Shown here in pieces: positions 27,877 to 35,745 of a stretch of DNA of 59,058 nt (the stretch's first letter is position 1; each line of letters begins with the position of its first letter). Source of the stretch: Jiangella ureilytica (GTDB lineage: Bacteria; Actinomycetota; Actinomycetes; Jiangellales; Jiangellaceae). The notes under the pieces were generated by a model. It was not told the origin of the DNA. It saw only the letters and a program-made list of their open reading frames with translations, and ran no database searches. The stretch covers positions 1 through 59,058 of the forward strand of contig NZ_SMKL01000039.1 of assembly GCF_004348545.1 (NCBI RefSeq). The letters run 5' to 3'. Position numbers and translations under genes: made by a program.

Positions 27877-28566
27877 ATGAACGACGCGATCATCGAGGCT
27901 GCCCGCGATGTCATGGGGTCGCCCTGGGTCTACGTGGTGCTGTTCGCCATCTCGGCCATCGACGGGTTCTTCCCGGCGGTGCCCAGCGAGACGCTGGTCA
28001 TCACCGCCGGCGTGTTCGCGGCCGCCGACGGCGTGCCGAACCTGCTCTTCGTCATCCTGGCCGCGTCTGCCGGCGCGTTCGTCGGCGACCACATCTCGTA
28101 CTTCATCGGCCGCACCGCCGGCACCAGGGTGCGCCACCGCATCGAGGGCCGCAAGAGGTCCGGCGCGATGTTCGCCTGGGCCGGGCGCATGCTCGAGGAT
28201 CGCGGCGGCGTCATCATCGTCGTCGCGCGCTACATCCCCGGCGGCCGCACGGCGGTCACGCTCACCGCGGGCACGGTCGAGTACCCGCTGCGGAAGTTCT
28301 CCTTCTTCGACGCCATCGCGGCGCTGTCGTGGGGCACCTACTCCGGGCTCATCGGCTACGTCGGCGGGCACGCGTTCGAAGACAACCCGCTGCTCGGCCT
28401 GGGCGTCGGCCTCGGCATCGCGCTGGCCATCACCGGCCTCGTCGAGCTGATCCGGCACCGCATCGGCGCACGCAACAAGCGCCGCTCGGCCGAGCAGGCC
28501 GGTGCGACGGAGTCGTCGGCCGACCCGGAGGGCTCACCGGGCGAGAAGCCGCAGGAGCTGGTCTGA
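27877..28566 (+). CDS. DedA-family membrane protein
   Basis: Protein of 229 residues of the DedA/SNARE-associated superfamily, whose members act in lipid-carrier flipping and envelope homeostasis. Seen are DGFFPAVPSETLVITAG, AFVGDHISYFIGR and the GRxxPxxR-like VARYIPGGRTAVTLTAG, with four to five hydrophobic segments. The charged C-terminal tail is about 40 residues. The ATG at 27877 follows GGGGGA. A second DedA protein is encoded 2 kb away on the other strand and is not a close copy. Confidence 0.88.
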   Translation: MNDAIIEAARDVMGSPWVYVVLFAISAIDGFFPAVPSETLVITAGVFAAADGVPNLLFVILAASAGAFVGDHISYFIGRTAGTRVRHRIEGRKRSGAMFAWAGRMLEDRGGVIIVVARYIPGGRTAVTLTAGTVEYPLRKFSFFDAIAALSWGTYSGLIGYVGGHAFEDNPLLGLGVGLGIALAITGLVELIRHRIGARNKRRSAEQAGATESSADPEGSPGEKPQELV

Positions 28567-28598
28567 CCGCGACGGCGGTCGCACTGCCGCCGGCTGGG

Positions 28599-29295
28599 GT
28601 GCGATCCCGGCTGCGCCGGGCCACCGCCGTCGGCTGGGAACGGACCGCCGGGCTCTGCCTCGGCGCCGCGTCGGCGTTCGTGTCGCTGGCGTTCCTGGCG
28701 GGCACCGCCCTGGCTCTGCTGCCGGTCGCGGCGGCGCCGGCGGCTCGCGACCGGATGCTCGCGGCGTCGGCGGCGCCGGCCGCCCGGCTGGTCGGCTGGG
28801 AACGGCGGCGGCTGCGCGCCGCCGACCGCGACCGCCCGGCCGCCGACGAGCTGCTCCGCGCCGCCCCACGAGGAGTCGCAGCGCGTGCTGGCCGACCTGC
28901 GCGCCGTCGCCTGGCGGGTCTACCCGGCGGCGCTGGACACGCTCGGGCTCGAGGAGGCGCTGACGGCGGTCGCCGAGGGCGCCGGCGCGACCCTCTGGTA
29001 CGACGTCGCCCGGCCGCCGCCCGGGCCGGTCGCGACCGCCGTCTACTTCGTCGTCGCCGAAACCGCCACCAACGCCGTCAAGCACGCGTCGCCGTCGTCG
29101 GTGCGCATCGAGGTCTGGCGGGCGGGCGACCTGCTGCGGGCGCGGGTGGGCGACGACGGCCCGGGTGGTGCGGACGCGCTCGGGGGCGGGCTGGCCGGGC
29201 TGCGCCGCCGGGTCGCCGCGCTGGACGGCCGGTTCACCGTCCACAGCCCGGCCGGCGGCGGCACCGTCGTCGAAGCCGAGCTGCCATGCGGGTGA
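28599..29295 (+). pseudogene. Broken two-component histidine kinase
   Basis: The N-terminal part (GTG 28599) encodes two membrane segments and WERRRLRAADRD. At the CCCC run near 28872 the frame must shift by one base to reach HEESQRVLADLRAVAWRVYPAALDTLGLEEAL, then the ATPase domain with ETATNAVKHASPSSV (N box) and GGGLAGLRRRVAALDG. The HisKA_3 segment carrying the phosphoaccepting histidine (ERxRIxRDLHDGxQQ) is absent between WERRRL and AADRDRPAADELL. There are thus two lesions: an internal deletion and a frameshift. It would not autophosphorylate in the usual way. The response regulator follows four bases after the stop. Confidence 0.78.
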
Positions 29296-29299
29296 TCTG

Positions 29300-29944
29300 G
29301 TGCGCGTGATCCTGGCCGAGGACTCCGTGCTGCTGCGCGAGGGCCTGGCCAAGCTGCTGCAGGACGGGGGCCACGAGGTCGTCGCCGCGGTCGGCGACGC
29401 CGAGACGCTGCTGGCCGCCGTCGACGCCGATCGGCCCGACGTCGTCGTCGCGGACGTGCGGATGCCGCCGTCGCACACCGACGAGGGGCTGCGGGCGGCG
29501 CTGGAGATCCGGTCGCGATGGCCCGCGGTCGGCATCCTGGTGCTGTCGCAGTACGTCGAGAAGCGCTACGCCGCGGAGCTGTTCGAGACGCACACCGACG
29601 GCGTCGGGTACCTGCTCAAGGACCGGGTCGCGCACGTCGGCGACTTCCTGGACGCGCTGGACCGGGTGGCCGGCGGGGGAGCGGCGTTCGACGCCGAGGT
29701 GGTCCGGCAGCTGATCGCCCGGACCAGCCACGGCGATCCGCTGCGCCGGCTGACCCCGCGCGAGCGCGACGTGCTCGAGTTGATGGCCCAGGGCCACACG
29801 AACGCCGGCATCGCGGCCGGGCTGCACGTGTCGCGCAGCGCCGTCGAGAAGCACGCCAACGCGATCTTCGACAAGCTCGGCCTCACCGCCGACGGAGCCT
29901 ACAGCCGCCGGGTGCTGGCGGTGCTGCGCTACCTCGGGTCGTGA
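29300..29944 (+). CDS. NarL/LuxR-family response regulator
   Basis: Response regulator of 214 residues. The receiver domain has acidic residues AEDS near the N-terminus, phosphoacceptor D52 in VVVADVRMPP and the conserved lysine in YLLKD. A C-terminal LuxR HTH follows (LTPRERDVLELMAQGHTNAGIAAGLHVS and VEKHANAIFDKLGL). The GTG at 29300 begins four bases after the stop of the broken histidine kinase, so they were one operon. With no functional cognate kinase, it may be orphaned or served by another kinase. It overlaps the convergent DedA gene by 16 bases. Confidence 0.92.
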   Translation: MRVILAEDSVLLREGLAKLLQDGGHEVVAAVGDAETLLAAVDADRPDVVVADVRMPPSHTDEGLRAALEIRSRWPAVGILVLSQYVEKRYAAELFETHTDGVGYLLKDRVAHVGDFLDALDRVAGGGAAFDAEVVRQLIARTSHGDPLRRLTPRERDVLELMAQGHTNAGIAAGLHVSRSAVEKHANAIFDKLGLTADGAYSRRVLAVLRYLGS

Positions 29945-30609
29945 CGGCGGACGCGGTGCCGGGCCCGCTCGCGGTCGCGGCGGTTCTGCCGCACCCGCAG
30001 CACCACGAACGCGACCACCGCCAGGACGACCGCCCCGATGACGGCGTACTGCAGCAGCCCCACGTAGCGCTCGACGGCGTCCCAGTTCTGCCCCAGCTGG
30101 TAGCCGAGCAGGATGAACACGGTGTTCCAGATGGCGCTGCCCAGCGCCGTGAACAGCAGGAACACCGTCAGCGACATACGCTCCACGCCGGCCGGGATGG
30201 AGATGAAGCTGCGGAAGATCGGGATCATCCGCCCGAAGAAGATGGTCTTGACGCCGTGCTTGGCGAACCACCCCTCGGCCTTGTCGACGTCGGACATCTT
30301 GACCAGCGGCAGCCTCGCCAGGATGGCCCGGGTGCGGTCGCGCCCCACCGCCGCGCCCACGGCGTACCAGACCAGCGCGCCGACCACGGATCCCACCGTC
30401 GTCCAGATGATCGCCGCCGCCAGGTTCATGTCGCCCCGGCTGGCGGTGAACCCGGCCAGCGGCAGGATCACCTCGCTGGGCAGTGGCGGGAACAGGTTCT
30501 CGAGGAAGATGGCGATGCCGGCGCCGACGGCGCCCATGGTGTCCATGAGGTCGACGGCCCAGCCGGCCAGGCCGGTGAGCTCGGTCTCCGGGGAGAGGCG
30601 GATGTTCAC
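29929..30609 (-). CDS. DedA-family membrane protein
   Basis: Protein of 226 residues of the DedA superfamily. Seen are FLENLFPPLPSEVILPLAGF (canonical DedA E-x-x-P motif region), VGSVVGALVWYAVG and the FFGRMIPIFRSFISIPAG motif with the functional arginines (GRMIPxxRSFIS). The C-terminus is basic. The GTG at 30609 is supported by TACGGT six bases upstream (leaderless). It is closer to the classical DedA consensus than the other DedA protein at 27877. Confidence 0.9.
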   Translation of the reverse strand: MNIRLSPETELTGLAGWAVDLMDTMGAVGAGIAIFLENLFPPLPSEVILPLAGFTASRGDMNLAAAIIWTTVGSVVGALVWYAVGAAVGRDRTRAILARLPLVKMSDVDKAEGWFAKHGVKTIFFGRMIPIFRSFISIPAGVERMSLTVFLLFTALGSAIWNTVFILLGYQLGQNWDAVERYVGLLQYAVIGAVVLAVVAFVVLRVRQNRRDRERARHRVRRHDPR

Positions 30610-30615
30610 GCCACG

Positions 30616-30621
30616 ACCGTA
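30616..30621 (-). promoter_or_regulatory. Leaderless -10 element of dedA-like gene
   Basis: Minus-strand TACGGT, six bases before GTG 30609. Confidence 0.5.
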
Positions 30622-30665
30622 CGGGATCGGGATGCGGCCGCGCGATGAAGGACACCGCCGAGCTG

Positions 30666-30685
30666 CCCTGCGGAGAACCGCAGGG
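30666..30685. other. Perfect 8-bp hairpin in divergent intergenic region
   Basis: CCCTGCGG-AGAA-CCGCAGGG, between the divergent dedA-like and deacetylase genes. It could be an operator or a 5' leader hairpin; the remainder of this 187-base gap shows nothing else clear. Confidence 0.5.
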
Positions 30686-30796
30686 TGCGGTGGTTGGGTG
30701 GAAAGCGCAATCGGCGCGCCTCACGAGGTCTGCGCCGCTGCGCCGGTAGCGTCGCACCTGGCCGGGTTGGGGTTGATTCGTCCCGAGTGAGGCGAG

Positions 30797-31606
30797 GTGG
30801 TGCCGGTGTCCCGAGAGCTCCGGGCTGCCCTGATCCTGTGCCTCGTCGTGGGCGTCATCGTCGGCGCCGCGCGGAGCGACCCGCAGGGCGGCGGAACGTC
30901 GGCCGCGGTCGAGACCGCGCCGGCACAGGTCAAGGCGGCACCGCAGCGGCTGCTCGCGCTGAATCCCGCCACCGCCGACGGCTCGGCCCCGGTCGCCGAC
31001 GTCGACGACGCCGGCACCCGCCGCCTCACCGGCCGCGAGGGCGACACCGTCGCCCTCACCTTCGACGACGGCCCGCACCCAGACCAGACGCCGGCCGTGC
31101 TCGAGATCCTCCGCGATCACGACGTCACAGCCACGTTCTGCCTGGTCGGCGAGATGGCGCGGCTCTACCCGGACCTCGTCCGCCAGATCGCCGACGACGG
31201 CCACCGGCTCTGCGACCACACCATCACCCACGACACCTCCCTGCCGGACAAGCCCGCCGATGTCATCGAGGACGAGATCGCCGGAACCCTCGACGCCATC
31301 GAGGCCGCCGTCCCCGGCGTCGAGGTGCCGTTCTACCGCGCGCCCGGCGGCAACTTCGCCGCCAACGTCAACGAGATCGCCGCCGAACTCGACCAGGTGC
31401 CCCTCGGCTGGAGCGTCGACCCGGGCGACTGGCGCAAACCCGGCGCCCGCGCCATCCACGACTACGTCGCCGAGCACGTCCACCCGGGCGCGATCATCCT
31501 CCTGCACGACGGCGGCGGCGACCGGTCCGGGACCATCGAGGCGCTCCCCGAGATCATCGAGACCCTCATCGACGCCGGCTACGAGTTCGTCGTTCCCCGC
31601 GCCTGA
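30797..31606 (+). CDS. Secreted or anchored polysaccharide deacetylase (NodB)
   Basis: CE4-family deacetylase of 269 residues, removing N-acetyl groups from peptidoglycan or other glycans. One N-terminal hydrophobic segment (about residues 9-24) acts as an uncleaved anchor or signal. NodB motif 1 is TFDDGPHP (catalytic D90, metal D91), motif 2 DHTITHDTS, motif 3 RAPGG, and the C-terminal motif ILLHDGGG. Several GTG starts cluster at 30797-30806, and purine-rich GAGGCGAGG precedes them, so the exact start is uncertain by three codons. Confidence 0.9.
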   Translation: MVPVSRELRAALILCLVVGVIVGAARSDPQGGGTSAAVETAPAQVKAAPQRLLALNPATADGSAPVADVDDAGTRRLTGREGDTVALTFDDGPHPDQTPAVLEILRDHDVTATFCLVGEMARLYPDLVRQIADDGHRLCDHTITHDTSLPDKPADVIEDEIAGTLDAIEAAVPGVEVPFYRAPGGNFAANVNEIAAELDQVPLGWSVDPGDWRKPGARAIHDYVAEHVHPGAIILLHDGGGDRSGTIEALPEIIETLIDAGYEFVVPRA

Positions 31607-31630
31607 CGGGCTTGTGGCACTCTTACCGCC

Positions 31631-32347
31631 ATGACGGGGCAGGACTCGGTCGGGGAGCGGCTGGCGCGCGGGATCGGGCAGACGCTGTGGGTGCTGATCC
31701 CGCTGCTCAGCGTCACCGTCCTGGCCTGGCTCCCGGCCGGTCAGGCGTGGTGGCGCACACGCAGCGCCGGCTGGTTCATCACCGGCCTGGTCCTGCTGCT
31801 CGGCAGCGCCGGCGTGATCGTCCTGATGAGCCGCGACGACGGCGGCGGGGCGGCCGGCGGCCTGGTGATCATCGGCGCACTGGTGGGCGGCATCGTCGCC
31901 GCGCTGAAGGCGCGCCCGGTGGTCTTCCGCCGCCGTCGCGAAGAGGTCGTCGAGCTGCCGCCCTACCCGGCCGCGGCTGCCGCCGTCGCCCATCTCGACG
32001 AGCACCCGGCCGTGCGCGAGGTGCTGGCCGACCGGGAACGACGGCGGCAGGCGCGCGACCTGATCGCCCGCGACCCCGCGATGGCGATGGAGCTGAACCT
32101 CGGCCGGCCGGACCTGCCCGACATCGTCGACGACGGTGACCTGGTCGACCTCAACAACACCAGTGCCGGGGGCCTCGCCGCCGCCCTGCGCTGGGATCCC
32201 GCGACCGCCGAGGCGTTCGTCGTCGCGCGCGACCTGCGCGGCGGGTACGCGTCGCTCGACGAGATCGCGGCGCTGTCCGGCCTGGAGCCGCAGCTGCTCG
32301 AACGCGACGCCGAGCGCATCGTCGTCCTCCCGTACCGGCCGGCATGA
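31631..32347 (+). CDS. Membrane protein with C-terminal helix-hairpin-helix
   Basis: Protein of 238 residues, not a named family to me. Three hydrophobic segments (about residues 18-36, 47-66 and 75-93) are followed by a cytosolic region. It ends in a helix-hairpin-helix: VDLNNTSAGGLAAALRWDPATAEAFV and GGYASLDEIAALSG, like the ComEA/DUF655 HhH that contacts DNA non-specifically. It starts 24 bases after the deacetylase stop and overlaps the next membrane-protein gene by four bases. Role unknown; tethering something to the membrane through the HhH is possible. Confidence 0.72.
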   Translation: MTGQDSVGERLARGIGQTLWVLIPLLSVTVLAWLPAGQAWWRTRSAGWFITGLVLLLGSAGVIVLMSRDDGGGAAGGLVIIGALVGGIVAALKARPVVFRRRREEVVELPPYPAAAAAVAHLDEHPAVREVLADRERRRQARDLIARDPAMAMELNLGRPDLPDIVDDGDLVDLNNTSAGGLAAALRWDPATAEAFVVARDLRGGYASLDEIAALSGLEPQLLERDAERIVVLPYRPA

Positions 32348-32982
32348 GCGCCGCGGACACCCCGGGGGAGAGCCGGTTCGACCGCTGGCGCCGGACGGCG
32401 GAGGCGGCGGCCGCGTCGGCGGGCGAGACGCGGGCGCGGGTCGTCCGCGACCTCGCCGCCGCGCTCGCGGTGCTGGTGCGCCGGGTGCGGATCCCGCTGT
32501 TCGTCGTCGGGCTGCTGCCGCTGACCCCGGCGCTGATGCTCGCCCTCGAAGGGCTGGCCGTGGGCGGCAGGAGCGGAGTGTTCTTCCTGGTCCTGGCGTT
32601 GCTCGGGGCGTGGCCCGGACTGTGGGTGCTGTGGCGGCGGCGCCGGCTGCTGCGCGCCATCGACCCGGTCGACGAGCTGGCCGCCGAGCTCGCCCAGGCC
32701 TACGACGTTGCCGGCGCATGGGCGAAGGCGGGCGACGCGCTGCAGCGGGTGCGTGGCGCCGGGCCGGGACTGCGCGGCGCGGGACGGGCGGCCCGTGGCG
32801 TGTGGGCCGGTGTCCAGCTGACCCGCGAGCTGTTCGACCGGTTCTCCGATCTGCCCCGGGTGGCGCCGTTCCTGCCGGTGTCGCTGCAGTTCACCGGCTA
32901 CCTGTGCCTCGCGTCGCTGGTCAGCACGGTCGTGCTGGTCGCGCTCGCGGTCGCCGGGTTCGGCGTCGTGCTGGTGACCTAA
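32344..32982 (+). CDS. Hypothetical membrane protein
   Basis: Protein of 212 residues that I do not recognise. A basic N-terminal helix (about 1-45) is followed by hydrophobic segments at about 50-68 and 77-97. Then come a helical cytosolic stretch with DPVDELAAELAQAYDVAGAW and a glycine-rich region, and a last hydrophobic helix (about 180-210). Its ATG overlaps the stop of the HhH membrane protein (ATGA), so the two are translated together and probably work together. Confidence 0.7.
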   Translation: MSAADTPGESRFDRWRRTAEAAAASAGETRARVVRDLAAALAVLVRRVRIPLFVVGLLPLTPALMLALEGLAVGGRSGVFFLVLALLGAWPGLWVLWRRRRLLRAIDPVDELAAELAQAYDVAGAWAKAGDALQRVRGAGPGLRGAGRAARGVWAGVQLTRELFDRFSDLPRVAPFLPVSLQFTGYLCLASLVSTVVLVALAVAGFGVVLVT

Positions 32983-33083
32983 CTCTTCTGCCGTTGTGCG
33001 TGGGTTCGTCACCTCGCGTTGGCGTGGCGTCGACAGGGTGAAGTCTCGCAACTCCGTGCCCCCCACACGACCGGAGGATTTTC

Positions 33084-34787
33084 ATGGCGAGACGAACTGG
33101 CTGGATGGTCGGCGCCGGCATCGCGGCGACGGTGACCGGCCTCGGCGCGACGGGCTTCGGCCTGGCCGGCGCCGAGGTAGCGCCGGAGACCGAGACCGCC
33201 ACTGGCATCGTCTACGACGACGCGAACCGCAACGGCACACGCGACAGCGGCGAGGCCGGCGTGCGGGACGTGCCGGTGTCGAACGGCCGCGACGTCGTCC
33301 GCACCGACGCGCAGGGCCGCTACAGCCTGCAGGTCGACGACCAGACCGTCATCTTCATCAGCAAGCCGGCCGGCTGGATGGTCCCCGTCAACGACGTGCA
33401 GCTGCCGCAGTTCTACTACAAGCACTACCCGAACGGCAGCCCGTACGAGCTGCGCTACGGCGGCGTCGAGCCGACCGGCCCGCTGCCGGACTCCGTCGAC
33501 TTCCCGATGTACCAGGACGACTCGATCGACAAGACGTTCTCGGCGCTGGCCTTCGCCGACCCGCAGACGTCGAACGTCGGGCAGATCGACACGATGGCGA
33601 TCGACGTCATCGCCGGCATCATCGGCAACACCGACGCCCGGTTCGGCCTCACCGTCGGCGACATCGTCAACGACCCGCTGGACCTGTTCGCACCGCACAA
33701 CCAGGCGGTGTCGCAGATCGGCATCCCGTGGTGGAACACGCCCGGCAACCACGACCAGGACTACGACGCGCCGACCGACGCAAACGCCACGGACACCTAC
33801 AAGGAGACGTTCGGGCCGGCGGACTACTCGTTCGACTACGGCCAGGTCCACTTCGTGCTCATGGACAACGTGCGGCATCAGGGCCCGGGCCACGGCTACA
33901 TCGGCTACCTGAACGACGAGCAGTTGCAGTGGCTGGAGAACGACCTGCGCCACGTGCCGGCCGACAAGCTGATCGTCATCGGCACGCACATCCCGCTCGC
34001 CACCGACGCCACCGCGTCGACCGGCGTGAACACCACCAACCTGCCCGAGCTGTTCCAGATCCTCGAGGACCGCGAGCACGTCTACACGATCTCCGGCCAC
34101 GACACCAGCAACAGCTGGCAGATGTACATGGGCGAGGAGCACGGCTGGTACGGCCCCAAGGACTTCCACCACCAGGTCCTCGCCGAGGTCCGCGGCAGCG
34201 GCTGGAACACCGGCCCGCGTGACGCGCGCGGGATCCAGGCGGCGGACATGTCCGACGGCAACCCGAACGGCCACTACGAGCTGTTCTTCGACGGCAACGA
34301 GTACTCGGCGCAGTTCAAGCCGGCGAGCCTGCCGGAGGAATACCAGATCCGGCTCACCTTCGACGGCGGCTGGGGCGACGAGGTCCGCATCCCCGGCGGC
34401 GTCAGCGGGGTCGACGGCTTCGCGCCGGGCGCCGTGCGGTTCGCCGCGCGCGACTGGACGGGATCCGGCGTCCAGCGCCCGACGGTGACGGCCAACGTCT
34501 TCGACGGCGGCGAGCGGCACACCGTGGAGGTCAGCGTCGACGGCGGCCCGTTCCGCCCGATGACGCACCTCACGCCGCAGAACGACCCGTACATCTCGGT
34601 CCTGCGCTCGACGCTGACCGGCAGCCTGCGCCCGGCGGCCCCCGAGCCGTCGTCGCACCTGTGGTCCTACGAGCTGCCGCGCGGCCTGCGCCACGGCGAG
34701 CACACCGTCGTCGTCCGCAGCACCGACCCGTACGGCAAGGTCTCGACCACCGACGAGACCATCACCGTCACCGGCGGCCGCCCGTAA
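33084..34787 (+). CDS. Secreted calcineurin-like metallophosphoesterase
   Basis: Protein of 567 residues. An N-terminal signal or anchor (about 1-30) precedes an SdrD B-like beta domain with GIVYDDANRNGTRDSGE. The phosphoesterase core follows, with AFADPQ, TVGDIVND, the GNHDQ motif and GTHIPL. The last metal motif reads SGHDTSNSW instead of GHxH. Two C-terminal beta domains follow, ending in YGKVSTTDETITV. This domain order is known from secreted actinobacterial phosphoesterases of unknown substrate. A GGAGG ribosome site precedes the ATG. A 20-bp-stem hairpin follows. Confidence 0.87.
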   Translation: MARRTGWMVGAGIAATVTGLGATGFGLAGAEVAPETETATGIVYDDANRNGTRDSGEAGVRDVPVSNGRDVVRTDAQGRYSLQVDDQTVIFISKPAGWMVPVNDVQLPQFYYKHYPNGSPYELRYGGVEPTGPLPDSVDFPMYQDDSIDKTFSALAFADPQTSNVGQIDTMAIDVIAGIIGNTDARFGLTVGDIVNDPLDLFAPHNQAVSQIGIPWWNTPGNHDQDYDAPTDANATDTYKETFGPADYSFDYGQVHFVLMDNVRHQGPGHGYIGYLNDEQLQWLENDLRHVPADKLIVIGTHIPLATDATASTGVNTTNLPELFQILEDREHVYTISGHDTSNSWQMYMGEEHGWYGPKDFHHQVLAEVRGSGWNTGPRDARGIQAADMSDGNPNGHYELFFDGNEYSAQFKPASLPEEYQIRLTFDGGWGDEVRIPGGVSGVDGFAPGAVRFAARDWTGSGVQRPTVTANVFDGGERHTVEVSVDGGPFRPMTHLTPQNDPYISVLRSTLTGSLRPAAPEPSSHLWSYELPRGLRHGEHTVVVRSTDPYGKVSTTDETITVTGGRP

Positions 34788-34804
34788 CGGTGCCCCGTTG
34801 GGCA

Positions 34805-34850
34805 TGGCGGGTGGTTCGGTGGCGCTATGACGCCACCGAACCACCCGCCA
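34805..34850. terminator. Bidirectional hairpin terminator, 20-bp perfect stem
   Basis: Perfect 20-bp arms (34805-34824 and 34831-34850, starting TGGCGGGTGGTTCGG) flank the loop CTATGA, between two convergent units. Confidence 0.8.
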
Positions 34851-34865
34851 CACGCTGTCACGCCG

Positions 34866-35608
34866 CTAGAGCTCGATGGGGAAGGTCGCGACCACGGCGG
34901 CGGCGGCCACCAGGACGACGGCGGCAGCACCGACCAGGGCCACCCGTGCTCTGGCGGTGTCGAGGTTGGAGCTGACGCCGGCGAAGAACAAGACCACCGC
35001 GAAGACGATGGTCATGAGGACGTAGTTGTCACCGCGTTGGTTCGCGTCGCGGGCCTGCGCGGCGAACGTCTCGGCGTCCCGCTCCAGCGCGGCTGAGCGG
35101 TCGCGGGAGTCGAGCTGGTACTCGGGCATGCCGAACGGCGTCCTGGGTGCCGCCGGGTCGGTGAGCGGCTGGGTCGCCAGCCATGCCTCGACCGCGGGCC
35201 GGAACTCGTCGCGGAAGCGCTCGTAGAGAAACCCCGACTCTGTGCCGGCCTGCGGGGTGTAACTGCCGTCGGGGGCGAGACCCGCGGCTACTCCGGCCCG
35301 ACGTTCGGCGGACAGGGCGGCGACCCAGGAGGTGAAGGTCGTGACGTCGATGACGGTGAGCTGTCCGGCCTCGGTCGACGCTCTGGTCGACTCGACCCTG
35401 GCCGCCGACGCCTGCTGTAGCTCTCCGCCTGGACCCCGCTCCATTTCGTACTCTGGAACGCTGCCCACGCGGTGAGGATCACCGCGAGTGACAGCAGCAG
35501 AGCGGCGAGCAATTCGACATGCTCGCGCAGCCAACCCTGGTCCTGGCGATCCGGCACGTCGATGCGCGCGGCTGCCGCCGGGGAGTTCTCGCTCGCCGTC
35601 ATCGTCAT
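34866..35608 (-). pseudogene. Frameshifted two-TM membrane protein gene
   Basis: Translation from the ATG at 35608 gives a cytosolic head, a membrane helix (LLAALLLSLAVILTAWAAF) and QSTKWSGVQAESYS, then runs into nonsense sequence. The neighbouring frame continues smoothly from ASAARVESTRASTEAGQ through a soluble domain to two further hydrophobic helices near the C-terminus. A one-base loss near 35420 (AGCAGG for AGC-A-n-GG) explains it. The intact product would be about 247 residues, similar to uncharacterised actinobacterial membrane proteins with FQSxKWSGVQA. A real lesion and a sequencing error both fit. Confidence 0.72.
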
Positions 35609-35616
35609 CGGCCCCC

Positions 35617-35644
35617 GCTCGTGGCGCGCATCGCGCCACCGAGC
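35617..35644 (-). other. Hairpin just upstream of the frameshifted gene
   Basis: GCTCG-t-GGCGCG-cat-CGCGCC-ac-CGAGC, eight bases before its ATG, where it would mask any ribosome site. It may be a leader structure. Confidence 0.45.
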
Positions 35645-35745
35645 ATGCGGCGACAGCGGCCATCACCAGATCACCTGGCGCGGGTGATTCCACGCCGGAC
35701 CACCGCGGGCCGAGCCTCACGAGAGTGACGCGACGTGCCGGCAGC

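Noticed and set aside
29234-32719. 1161-codon minus-strand open frame
   Set aside because: Antisense across several well-supported genes.
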